NCBI GenBank assembly: GCA_025667525.1
Contig: CM046876.1
Location: 26,685,224 to 26,749,223, forward strand
Reading direction: 5' to 3'
Origin: Glebionis coronaria
Taxonomy: Eukaryota; Streptophyta; Magnoliopsida; Asterales; Asteraceae
Length of the DNA: 64,000 nt
Both the position numbers and the translations under genes were made by a program. The notes beneath the pieces are model-generated. The model made no database searches, was not told the origin of the DNA, and saw nothing but the letters and a program-made list of their open reading frames with translations. This document shows positions 23,598 through 33,945 of the stretch, in pieces. The first letter of the stretch is position 1. The number at the start of each line of letters is the position of its first letter.

Positions 23598-25504
23598 CTC
23601 CCCCATACTAAACCATTGCCGTTCCCTCACGCAATGCTAGAATAAAGTATCAAAGCATCTCCAAAATTTAATTTTATTCACTTTATTGAAATGATAACTA
23701 GCTACACTATACTATTACTACTACTTGTGTTTTAGACATAATGTATGATTTTCATCGCAAAATGGGACGTTTAGGTTCATAGAATAAGAACACGTGAATG
23801 CTTCGTTAGAAATAATTTCGTCGTCCTCGATTTTCACCTTAATTCCATGCTAAGCGTGCAACGAGATCATTGTCATTATTAGTTAGTAATGCTAACACTA
23901 CTCATATGCCCTAATCACGTACTTATTCTCCCATTATTCCTAAGTTGTATCTCTTATATTTTATTATGTCTTAATGATCACGAGGATACATTGTTGACTT
24001 ATGCGATAATAGAGATTTAGGTCTAAAAATAGAGTCCTAACGGTGTAACTAAGACCATCAAATCAATAACCCCTCCTAATAGACAACGATGTTAAAAATT
24101 TAAGTTGAGAAGAAGAATCGATAAACACGGTTTTATAACGGTTTTGAACATGAGACTTATTACCAAGACTTTTATACGCCCCCTAACGGAAGGACCTTAT
24201 TATCTTTGGTTTACCTCCATCTTTTATTCAACTTCGCCATGAAGCTTTTATTATGACTTCGGTCTTGCCTTGCCTTTTATTATCCGCCTCATCGGTGGTT
24301 TTATTAGCCAAAGACGTATATCCTCACGCTAAAGCGAATTTTGGATCTTTAAAGCTTCGAAGATTAAGGCTTGATTCACTTTCAATTTTGCATAGATTTT
24401 AGGCCTTGTGGGGCTTCAAATTGTTTGCTAGATTTAGGTGAGCACTTGAAATCTTATTATTAGGTGAAGCTTTCGATTATTCGGGTTGCCAATACTTCAA
24501 AACCGTGACGCTGGCGATACCTTAATGTCTTCCCAATTTAATTACACGGAAGCTACTAGAAAAGACTAGAAACCCAACAATCCTAACTAAACCGCTAAAT
24601 CAATATTTATTAAGCAAAAAATATTTACATGCGAAGGGAGAATAAGCAAACAACGAGAACACATGAGTTTTTGAAAGAATACGAGTACTATACGTTTAGC
24701 ATAGTAACTTATAATTAACTCTATCATTTCTCGTCCTCATTTAAGAGACTTAGCCTAATGTGTAGTTAAGGAATCAAAGCTAAGTGCTCAACACGCACGG
24801 TCGAGTCAAAAATTACTCTTATTCTCGCCATCGGAAAACCTACATTCGTGTCTTCAAACACTTATGAAACATGAGAAAAATTTTAAAATTTGGCCATTTT
24901 TAGCCTTATTTTGCAAGAAAACGATAAACAAAACGATAAACTTTGGAAAGCGTGAAGGTTTGGCAGGGCAAGTATCTATTCACCCCCCCATACTAAAGTT
25001 AAACATTGTCCTCAATGTTTCGAGTCTAGGGGTGCAAACACCCCCATACTAGAGACGTAGTCGAATGCCTAATCTAGCATGGAAAGGGTGTAACCAATAA
25101 GTAATAGCCGTTTATGAAGTGTGCTAAAAACCTAAGGTTAGAACATAAAAGGATATATCATGATGGATATTGGGAAAGGCCTCCAAAGCAAACGATCAAG
25201 TGCTCCCATGAACGAACACGAGAGGCTCCAATCGTGAAGATGATGATCTAAAAGACACAATTCACAAACAACCACGGAACAAAGGTTGGAAGGTCACAAA
25301 TCCCCTCACATTACACTAATTAGAAAGCAATAATATGTACATGGATAAGCATGGGTCTCCCCCACGAGGCACCTTGTTTTTGATAACCGAGTCAAAAGCT
25401 CGACTCGAATCCCCATAAATGTGATCATTTAGGGATAATCATGGTATGGTCAATTTTTGGTGGGGCTTACATGATAAACAAGGCCCAAAAGTACGTGGAG
25501 TACT
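23598..25504 (-). other. E internal region downstream of gag-pro
   Basis: It starts with a polypurine tract (- strand TAGTATGGGGGAG, 23598-23610). About 1.9 kb follows without credible frames, where pol would be expected. A second copy of a TAGTATGGGGG-like motif lies near 24985-25000 on the - strand, and a third near 25040. I found no reverse transcriptase or integrase motif in any frame. Confidence 0.7.
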
Positions 25505-28500
25505 TTAAAAATCCGATAAACATATACCGGGGTCAAAGATAGCGTCCTCGTTTTCGGATGAAAGACGAGACAACACAACTCCAACACAAATCCCAATGGG
25601 ATAGAAGAAAATAGGAGAGAAGAAATAGAAGGGTGGGACAATGGGTAAGTCAAAACATTGAGCTACTCGAGGTAGACTCGCACCAATCAAATGAAAAGAT
25701 TTTCCATTTATTGCATCGGTGGAAGACCGAGATTTCCCTATATAAGCAATTCCAGGATCAAATATCTCGTCCTCGGTGGAGAAAGGGAAGGGAACATAAG
25801 GGGCTTCCCCCACACTAGGTCCACACAAAGCATCGTCAAAAGGGGAAGACGAGCTTGTAGCACTCAATAAACGCGGTGATGACGGAGTTAGAATTGTAGA
25901 AAAATCTTTTAAGTTAAATTCAAAATCTTTTCCTTTTTCATCTTTTACACTCTCCTTGTGAATACCCGATTTAATTATGTCAAAAATATTTGGTGTATCT
26001 AAAACAATGTTAGTCACACTAAAAATTCTCACATTTTGAAAACGTTTTGGTTTAGGTGGTGGCAAGTTTTCAAATCTTTTGTCAACAAAGAAAACCTCCC
26101 CATCGGGATCAACGTATTCATCATCCGAAGAATCACTCGAGATTGGAATCATAGGCTTAACACTCTTAACCTCCATCGGCGGAGGGGACGGAACTTCATT
26201 TTTCTCAACTCCTAAAACTCTATTGGAAATCTTTTGACAAATGTTTTTGATCGGATTGACATTGTACAAAGATGTGATAGAATAAACATGAGAAAGCGTG
26301 GAGTTTTGGGTTGCATTAATGACGAGTTCTTCCTCATTGAAACGAAGAGTGATTTTTCTTGCATGCACATCGATAAGTGCTCTCGAGGTATCCAAAAAAG
26401 ATCGACCTAAAATTAACGGAACTTTAGGATCGATGGGAATATCAACAACTATGAAGTCCACGGGATAATAGAATTTCCCAACTTTCACGAAGACGTCCTC
26501 GGCAACTCCACAAGCTAGAATCGTAGAATGATCGGCCATTTCGATTGACATTCTTGAAGGAGTGAGATTTGGAAGATTGAGCGATTTAAAAATCTCGAGA
26601 GGCATCAAATTAATACTAGCACCAAGATCGGCCAAGGCGTAGCATTCTTCCATGTCTTGGATAGCACATGGGATTAAAAACTTTCCAGGATCACCGACTT
26701 TTTGAGGTATGCGGCTTAGAAAAACCGAAGAACAACTAGACGATTTTTGCAATTTTTCTTTGTTATTCAACATACTTTTGAAGTTCGCGGCAAATCGAGG
26801 CATCATGACTAAGGCGTCGGCAAAACTTATATTGAAATGCAAGTCACGAAACATTTTCATAAAGAGTTCAAATTGATAATTATTTCGTTCTTGTGCCTTT
26901 TCCTTGTCTCGTCTTGATGGGTAGGGTAAAGGTGGTGTGGGTTGGGGCAAATTAGGCATAGGCATCGGCCTTGGAATCTCGGGTTCCATTATGGGTATTG
27001 GTTCAACCGTAGGTGTGGTTTGAGCGGTACTTCGTGGGCTTGTAATGTGCTCCTTTTCAACCACAACCTCGGGTTCTTTCTCTTTTTCCTTCTCCATAGA
27101 AGTACTTGGACGAGAAATGGGTTCTTTGAAAGTTTTACCACTACGAGTGGTAATAACCTTCAATTCTCCTTTCGGGTTCACGATGGTATCACTAGGAAGA
27201 CCACCCGAAGAAGAGGGCTTACACATGATAGCTTCAAACATTTTAGCCATTCGGTCTTCAAACTTAGATTGCCTAGCATCCGCTTTTAACAACTCTTGCT
27301 TAATCTCATGTTGTCCTTGCTCCATTTTTTGTTGATTTTGTTGGAGTCGTGTGACATTTCCTTCCATTTTATTAGCATGAGTTTTAAGTTCATTAGCAAG
27401 TTCGGTTTTAAGCTCATTTTTCAATTCAGACCTTAAGCTAATCATCTCACGTTGCATGTTGTCAAACTTAGCATCATTAGCCTTAGCATAATCTAAAAAT
27501 TCTCCTTGCAAATTTTTAGTGTGAGCATTTTGAAAACCTTGAGTAGGAGTTTGAAAATCACGGTTTTGGTTTTGGTTTGAAATTTGCCCATTTCCACTTT
27601 GGTAATTACCCTTGTTATAATTCCTTTGATTTCCTTGGTAATTTCCACCTTGATTGTTTCGATAGTTATTAGCATTTTGATTTTGTGGAGCTTGATTTTG
27701 GCGGGAACCTTGACCGATTTGGTTATAAGTTCCCGTGGCTACATAAGCATTCGAAGTGTTACCATCCGCGGTAATACACTCGGAAAAATCATGAGCTCCA
27801 CCACACGAAATACAACTCTTAGCAACCGCTTTAACCGAAGCGGTGTTTGAAGCTTCTTGAGCTTTCCAATGAGACATAAGAGTCGAAAACCTATCGAAAA
27901 ACCGATTCTCCTCATTTGCTTCATCTTGCAAGGCATTAATGGAACGAGATGATGACGAGCCCAAATTGGCAACACTCGGTGTGTTACGAGGGCTATAGAC
28001 CTTAGACCTATTTTCTATGATTTTCAAAGCCTCATTGGTCGTTTTGCACAAAAAATTACCACCCGCGGCGGCATTTAAATAATCTCGTTCATGTTCATTA
28101 AGCCCATTATAAAAAGTGTCAATTTGATGCAATTCGGAAAAATCATGGTGTGGACATTCATGTAACATTTCTTTAAACCTTTCCCAAGCCATTGAAAAAC
28201 TTTCATTTGGTCTTTGTGTAAAACGTGAAATCTCGTTTTTCAAATGTGTTGTCTTAGATGGTGGAAAAAATTGATTCACAAATTTAGACACGAGATCGGC
28301 CCATGTCAAAATCGAATTCGGCGGTTCTTTCTCAAGCCATATCTTGGCGGGTCCATCTAATGAGTAAGGAAACAACATCATCTTAATGGCATCGTGTGGT
28401 ACATCCTTAAACTTGCTTGTCGCGGTAAGACGATTAAATTGCCTAATGTGATAATGTGGGTTGTCTTTTTCATGACCGCGAAACTTGTTTGCTTGAAGCA

Positions 28501-28759
28501 TAGACATTAAACCCGTCTTGATCTCAAAGTTCTCCGCAAGGATGGCGGGAATCACAATGGCCTCTCCAAAACCCTCGGTGGGTGCTTGAAGCAACTCCAT
28601 CATAGTACGATTAGCCATGATAGCTTCTTGTTCTACAATAGGTTCCTCACTTGGAGACTCCTCACTAGATTGAGTGAGTGATTTGTTTCTTCGTTTACGA
28701 GCACGTCTAGCTTTAGAGCGAGTTTGCATAAACGTCACGTACAACGAGAAGGCGAGCAA
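25505..28759 (-). CDS. gag-pro: E gag-protease polyprotein
   Basis: The frame encodes 1084 residues and is uninterrupted. The likely start is Met11 (28729), which opens a basic MQTRSKARRARKRR end; the first Met is also possible. Order of parts: gag capsid domain about 95-255 (WLEKEPPNSILTWADL, FFPPSKT); a CCHC-like knuckle C316-C319-H323-C328; an N/Q/G-rich linker 345-402; a coiled coil about 432-512; a Pro/Glu-rich linker 545-625; and a retropepsin-like domain with DLG at 711-713 (ALADLGASINLMPL) and ILGRSFLD at 783-790. DLG rather than DTG/DSG at the active site is common in this plant lineage as far as I recall. The tail holds two FDPGI motifs and ends without joining a reverse transcriptase. 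The protein would assemble particles and process itself but cannot copy or integrate DNA. It lies 0.7 kb after the primer site. Confidence 0.9.
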   Translation of the reverse strand: MLAFSLYVTFMQTRSKARRARKRRNKSLTQSSEESPSEEPIVEQEAIMANRTMMELLQAPTEGFGEAIVIPAILAENFEIKTGLMSMLQANKFRGHEKDNPHYHIRQFNRLTATSKFKDVPHDAIKMMLFPYSLDGPAKIWLEKEPPNSILTWADLVSKFVNQFFPPSKTTHLKNEISRFTQRPNESFSMAWERFKEMLHECPHHDFSELHQIDTFYNGLNEHERDYLNAAAGGNFLCKTTNEALKIIENRSKVYSPRNTPSVANLGSSSSRSINALQDEANEENRFFDRFSTLMSHWKAQEASNTASVKAVAKSCISCGGAHDFSECITADGNTSNAYVATGTYNQIGQGSRQNQAPQNQNANNYRNNQGGNYQGNQRNYNKGNYQSGNGQISNQNQNRDFQTPTQGFQNAHTKNLQGEFLDYAKANDAKFDNMQREMISLRSELKNELKTELANELKTHANKMEGNVTRLQQNQQKMEQGQHEIKQELLKADARQSKFEDRMAKMFEAIMCKPSSSGGLPSDTIVNPKGELKVITTRSGKTFKEPISRPSTSMEKEKEKEPEVVVEKEHITSPRSTAQTTPTVEPIPIMEPEIPRPMPMPNLPQPTPPLPYPSRRDKEKAQERNNYQFELFMKMFRDLHFNISFADALVMMPRFAANFKSMLNNKEKLQKSSSCSSVFLSRIPQKVGDPGKFLIPCAIQDMEECYALADLGASINLMPLEIFKSLNLPNLTPSRMSIEMADHSTILACGVAEDVFVKVGKFYYPVDFIVVDIPIDPKVPLILGRSFLDTSRALIDVHARKITLRFNEEELVINATQNSTLSHVYSITSLYNVNPIKNICQKISNRVLGVEKNEVPSPPPMEVKSVKPMIPISSDSSDDEYVDPDGEVFFVDKRFENLPPPKPKRFQNVRIFSVTNIVLDTPNIFDIIKSGIHKESVKDEKGKDFEFNLKDFSTILTPSSPRLLSATSSSSPFDDALCGPSVGEAPYVPFPFSTEDEIFDPGIAYIGKSRSSTDAINGKSFHLIGASLPRVAQCFDLPIVPPFYFFSPIFFYPIGICVGVVLSRLSSENEDAIFDPGICLSDF

Positions 28760-29482
28760 AGAAGATTCTTTTTGGTATTTTGTGTTTTTTCAATTTTTTT
28801 TGTGGTTTTTGATGGTATTAACTTTTTTGGAATTTGGTGAATGTATTAAGTAGACAATGAGTCCACAAATCTCCTCACTAATCAAATCTCTTGATTAAAA
28901 AGGCCTCAAGGAATGAAAACGATCACGTGGAGTGAACGCCTTCGATGACTTTAGAACGATGGTGGAACACCAAATCGTTCAAGAGGGTTTAATCAAATGA
29001 AACCAAGAAAATATATATGATATGTAATAATACTTTGGGCGGCAAAACCCTCGATTCACTCTCAAAATCAAATACGCACAAGCAAGCGGAGGAAACGAGG
29101 CGGCGCGAAGCACTTAAGAGCCTTTTTCCTTTAGGTTGTGAAATACAACCGCCTTATACCCACCTTATAGTTTGTATTATCAAGATTAAGCTTCACGAAA
29201 GTATTTATCTATTTTTGCCTTTTTTCTTTGGTTTGAGATTCGAATACAATGATCGAGTGATGAAATCCCGAATCAAGGTTGTGATTGCTCACGTATTTGG
29301 AGTACTTGTGTATTTATTGTTCTACGTATACAATATAGTAATAATAATATTCACACCAAAACCGAAAAACGATAATACGTATTAATAGAGTGCTATTAAT
29401 ACAATTACTATTATGGCTAATATAGAAAAACAACAATGGTTCAATCAAAACACAACACGCCTCCCCGGCAGCGGCGCCATTA
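28760..29482 (-). other. E leader between 5' LTR and gag-pro, with primer site
   Basis: The primer binding site is at 29462-29479: the - strand reads TGGCGCCGCTGCCGGGGA, starting three bases after the LTR. It matches the 3' end of plant tRNA-Asp except for one base. The rest is a non-coding leader. A small open frame on the + strand (29017-29385) is antisense and shows no known motif. Confidence 0.82.
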
Positions 29483-30684
29483 TGATAGTTGTAAAATCAC
29501 ACTTGTTTAGGAAAACAAGGCAATAATATAGGGTAAGCACGACGATTTAGGAAAACCGTGTGTGAATGACCCTAAAGGTGAGTTCGTTCTCGAGGAGGCA
29601 CGTGTGTTGTGTAATGAATGATTGATTTATGTTTTTGATTATTAATGAGAAGAAAAGAAGAGAAAATGACGAAGACGAAAAAAAACTAGAAAAATAAGGC
29701 GAAAACACTACTAGAAAGTTACGACGAAGAACGTAAAAAGAGCAAAATTTAAAACTTTAATCTAAAAATTCCTAAAAATTACTAAAAATCCACAATTAAA
29801 TTCTAAGGGTTTAAAAAAAATCAAAACTTGCCAAAACCTTTTAATTAATTTAATAATGACTTTTTAATGCTAACTAAAGCCCTAAAAATCACTTTTAAAT
29901 ATTAAAAAGCCCTAAACAAGATTTTATAGTTTGTAAACCTCAAAAATGACCTAATTAAACTAAAAACTATTTTTAAAAATTTTAAAACCAAATTAAACTA
30001 TTTTTAAACTCCTAAAAACTATTAAAATCTATTAAATCTTAAATTAATTCTAAAAATTAATTGAAAAGCCTAAAAATTATTCTACAAATGGGAAAAGTCT
30101 TAATTAATGATAAAGAACCTAGGAAAAATGAAAAAGAAATAAAAATAAAACTTTGACTTTTTATGATTAAAATAATATTAAAATATTCTTAAAAATAAAA
30201 AGTTTTCAAATAAATTCTAAAAAATTCTCAAAAAACCTAAATATTCTAACTAAGAAGAAAATGTAAATTAAAGTTTCTAAAACCTCTTAATTAATTTTAT
30301 ATTAATTTTCAAAGTTGTCTAAAAACCCTAAAATTAAATAAAATTAAAAATTAAAGTTTTTGAAAACTTTTTGATATGTAAACCTCAAAAACAAGAACTA
30401 AAACCTAAAAACTATTTTTTGTATTTTTTATTACTGTTTAATATTTTTAAATGACTTTCTAAATTTAAAACTAGAAATAATCCTAGAAATTAATTAAATA
30501 AAAGGAAAAATAAAATTTTTATACAGAAAAATCCCTAAGCCTATAAAAGTCCTAGGAAAAATCAAATAAGCCCAAAACGCCTAATAAATAAGCTGGGAAA
30601 AATCAATTAAGCTACGGCTTGTTATATAAGCTAGAATGCAAAAACGTGTTAAATAAGGTTTGAAAACAAACTTCAACGTAAAAA

Positions 30685-30760
30685 GGCTATCTAGATTAAC
30701 GGTAGAACTCCTACTCCTCCAACGAGAGGTCTGGGGTTCGAGTCCTGTTACGGGTATGCC
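30685..30760 (+). other. tRNA-like sequence in the E 5' LTR
   Basis: Same 76-nt unit as at 21001-21076, with intact A-box-like and B-box words and a T-run after it. It lies downstream of the LTR's TATA box, so an RNA from it would be antisense to the leader of the E transcript. Confidence 0.55.
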
Positions 30761-31655
30761 TTTTTACAATTTTTTTTTTTTTTTTAAACTAAATCAGAGA
30801 CAATAGTAGGCTACAAAAAACACAATCCAACTCAAATCTTACCCAATATTAAGTCATATAAAGAGCAAAACGTGGCCAGGTCTGCACTTGTTTCTGATGA
30901 ACAAGTGTAGCTTTGCTTGTGTGATTTGGAAACCAAGAGGAGCTTGGTTTTTTCTTGTTTTGTGGTGGATGATGGATACAAAGGCACCCTTGTGCTCTTT
31001 GGAGCACAAGGAGTCACAAACAAACTGAAATAACACACTTAGCTCACACAAATCTCACAAACCAAAGCACACAAGGCACATTCAAGTTTCTGAGATGAAA
31101 ATTTCAAGTCTGGGGACTGTTTTACTGATTACTTGCACACCAATGAACTTCAAAGCCTCAAGTTTTGCATACACAAGCACCAACTAACACATAATCAAGC
31201 TCAAGTCCTATAGCAACCTAAATCCTAACAGATTAAAAAAGATTCAAGCACAAATTTCAACAATTAGGCAGAAAAAGTGTACATGCAGTTTAAAGCTATA
31301 CTTTTCCACTTTTTAAACACAAACTTGCTTCAATCCTGTTCCAAATTAAACCACAACTAGCAATTACCCTATCTTAACCTTATATGAATCATCTAACACG
31401 TTTTCAAAGCATAAATCAAAATCTTTAACCTGCTAAAACACTTATCCAAACACCCTTTTACAACTCTTTATGCATTTTTTTCAAATCAAAACCTTCTAAA
31501 TCCCATGCAAACTGGTTTAAATAACATCTATCATGCATAAGAACATAAAACTACTCTAATCAAACAAATTAATCCAGCAAAGATCACTTAATCCACAAAG
31601 ATCACACAAACTCAATTTTCTGAGATTTTTAACAAGGTAAAAAGAGTTTTACCTT

Positions 31656-31694
31656 AGGGCTTTACATCCAAAGCCCTAGTGGATGTAAATCCAC
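31656..31694. other. Paired hairpins in the E 5' LTR
   Basis: Same two perfect stems as at 21978-22016, here within the transcribed part of the 5' LTR. The neighbouring base that differs between the LTRs (31707, A for C) leaves both stems untouched. Confidence 0.65.
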
Positions 31695-32162
31695 CTCCAA
31701 TACCAAATGGGGTTGGTGCTGATCCTTTAACAGCAACACTCAAACAATCAAACCTGCTAAGAAAATTCAAACAAAGAAACACAAGTATAATAACCAATAT
31801 ATACTTTCTGTTTTCTTTTCTTTCCTTAAAAACTTATCACCAACCTTGAAAACTTAAAACAAATGTTTTAAAAACACTCAAAGTTCACAAACCAACAGTC
31901 CTCTTCCACTTTCACTTCCAAGGAATGTGATTTATAAAATTTGAATCAATTCTAAAACTTTTTGAAAAACTTTTAAAAATCAAACACAAACTTTTTGAAA
32001 TTTGGAACTCAGTTTCATAGCCTTAAACACAACACACAAACTTTTTAATTCAATAAAAGGAATTATAATTGTTAAGACAAACACCAAACTTTATTAATTA
32101 AAAAAGGGATTACAAGGTTTTGGCTAAAAACTGGAACAAAAAAGGAATGAACATGCTCATCT

Positions 32163-32171
32163 CCTTTTATA
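32163..32171 (-). promoter_or_regulatory. E 5' LTR TATA box
   Basis: TATAAAAGG on the - strand, about 1.1 kb from the LTR start, the best core promoter match in the LTR. Confidence 0.5.
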
Positions 32172-33516
32172 CTATCTAAAAGACTATTCTAGAATATGAA
32201 AACCCTAAACATTGGATTGCCAGGAATGCCCTTGAAGTCTTTGACTAAAAATGGGTCAAAAACGCCCCATGTGATCATGTACTGGATGCCAGCTTGGAAT
32301 CTTCAATCTTGGACGTTGGATGAACCTTTGGGACCAAGGGGATGATCTGAGGTGTTAATTTGGTCGGGACATAGGGTTTGGGGGAAAGTGACATGAGCAG
32401 GGGAGTGCTTGGGTGAGGACCACAGGCCACGTGGCACTGTTTTGTGAGGTGGGTTTGGGTGTGGGAATGTTTAATTAGTGATCTGGAGGGATTTAGGGTG
32501 AAACCCTTTTATTTGGGTGAGATTGGAACTGGGGTGATTTAGGGTTTATCAGGATTAAGGGGGGGGGGGGGGGGTTTGATTTGTTTTGGGTAATTAAGAT
32601 TTTAAATTAGTGTTATGGAGGGAAGTAATGTGGGGTTGACTGGATGTTTTGACCAAGTTTAATAAGTAAACTTGGGTTTGGACGGGTAGGGTTTTGGGTT
32701 TGGGTGGGTATTGGGTAAATGGGTGGGTGAGGATGACGTGGCATTGTCTGGTTGGGTGGGAGAGTTTGGGCAGTTGGCAGGTATGGTCCCCAATGTATCA
32801 CACTTCTTCTACTTTGTAATAAATCCTATCAGCGCCCCATTTCTTCTTAACAACTTTTGATAAGTTGTCATTTTTGGCACCAAGGTTTACAAAACCTTAT
32901 CCAAGGGCTTCTTTTGTATTATCTTCAAATTCCAGGGACTGATCTTGAACAATCTTCAAACATTAAGGATAATACTTGTACATTTGACATTTTGAGGGTC
33001 AAATGTGACAAGTTCTTCAAAGATGAGGGGCTAAATTTGCCAATCTTCAATTCTTCAAGGGTCTTTTTGCAAAATTCCAAACTTGGGCCCGGTTCATTGT
33101 GCGACTTCGTTTCCCGTGTTCGTTTTTGATTGATTCTTGTGATCTTTTGCCAATTCCTCAATATCCGTACCTAAAAATACACAAGTAACAAACACGAGCA
33201 TATATTTGGTCTATTTGATGATATTTTATGCATTTTAAGGCCGTTTTGGACGATGAGACCATGTATAAAAGCAGTCTCATCATACATATACATAGTAGGA
33301 AGACAATAATCATGACTTGATCTAGAGATATCTTCATCATGTTATAACTCTAGACACTAACACTTCACAAGGGTGAAAGTGTTCTTCTCATTGCTCTTGA
33401 TGAGGCAAATAAGGAATGGGATATTGGAAGGTTTTTGTGTGTTTCTTGTGCAAGTAAAATGGAATAGAATAGTCTTCTATTTATAGCCAACTCTTGCCAT
33501 GGAGAGCACCTTTTTA

Positions 33517-33580
33517 CCCAATGGATAAAAGAGTGGACTACCCATTGGATAAAAGAGTGGACTACCCATTGGATAAAAGG
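33517..33580. repeat. 24-bp tandem repeat in the T2 3' LTR
   Basis: About 2.7 copies of CCCATTGGATAAAAGAGTGG plus ACTA. It is the source of a spurious repetitive reading frame on the - strand. It is also present in the other T2 LTR (61439-61501) but not seen in the T1 LTR. Confidence 0.85.
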
Positions 33581-33694
33581 ATGCACCTTATATTCTTGGA
33601 GCCCAAATTCAAATTTTGAATTTTGAATTTATTAGTTTCCCTCAATCTTCTAGAATCTTCCAGAAATCTTGAGTAAGCCTAAACCGGCTTGACT

Positions 33695-33765
33695 GCCCGC
33701 GGTTCTATATCTTCCCGCGGTTCGATATCACTAAGGAACCGCGTGTTCTATAAGAGAACCACGCG
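33695..33765. repeat. T-family hairpin module, T2 3' LTR second site
   Basis: GCGGTTC at 33699 and 33717, complement GAACCGC at 33736, then a degenerate GAACCACGC. Confidence 0.7.
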
Positions 33766-33945
33766 TCCTTCTTGTCTTTCATGACGAATGTAATCTTCAA
33801 GGTGTCGAGAGAAGTATACATAAGTATGCTTGAGTGATTACGAGTACCTTACACATTTTACATTATGTATTGCGAGTTATACGTTTGTCATCACCAAAAC
33901 ATGAAGGGATCATCTTGATTAAACATCGTAATGTTTGCACTAACA

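Larger units (their letters stand above)
19797..33282 (-). mobile_element. E: young Ty3/gypsy element with gag-pro only
   Basis: It is 13.5 kb, starts TGATAGTTG and ends CTCATCA. The target duplication TACAT (19792-19796, 33283-33287) is perfect. LTRs are 3801 and 3800 bp. The primer site is complementary to tRNA-Asp, as in Athila-type elements. One long frame on the - strand encodes gag plus aspartic protease. Reverse transcriptase, RNase H and integrase are absent: the internal region is only 5.9 kb. By eye the two LTRs differ by about 20 to 25 substitutions plus homopolymer length, so it is the youngest insertion that can be dated here. Confidence 0.92.
29483..33282 (-). repeat. E 5' LTR
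   Basis: 3800 bp. It differs from the 3' LTR by scattered substitutions and by two homopolymers: about 13 T's instead of 22 after the tRNA-like unit, and 16 G's instead of 8 near 32559-32574. From the TATA box the U3 part is about 1.1 kb and the R-U5 part about 2.7 kb, an unusually long transcribed LTR portion. Confidence 0.93.
33288..33945 (-). repeat. T2 3' LTR, right segment
   Basis: It continues the LTR from 19796 after E and its duplicated TACAT (33283-33287). It matches 61210-61867 of the 5' LTR and ends GTTTGCACTAACA. A TATAAATAG box lies on the - strand at 33478-33486. Confidence 0.9.

Noticed and set aside
26942..27335. Two + strand frames over the E gag-pro gene
   Set aside because: Antisense shadows; the overlapping - strand frame is 1084 codons with clear gag and protease parts.
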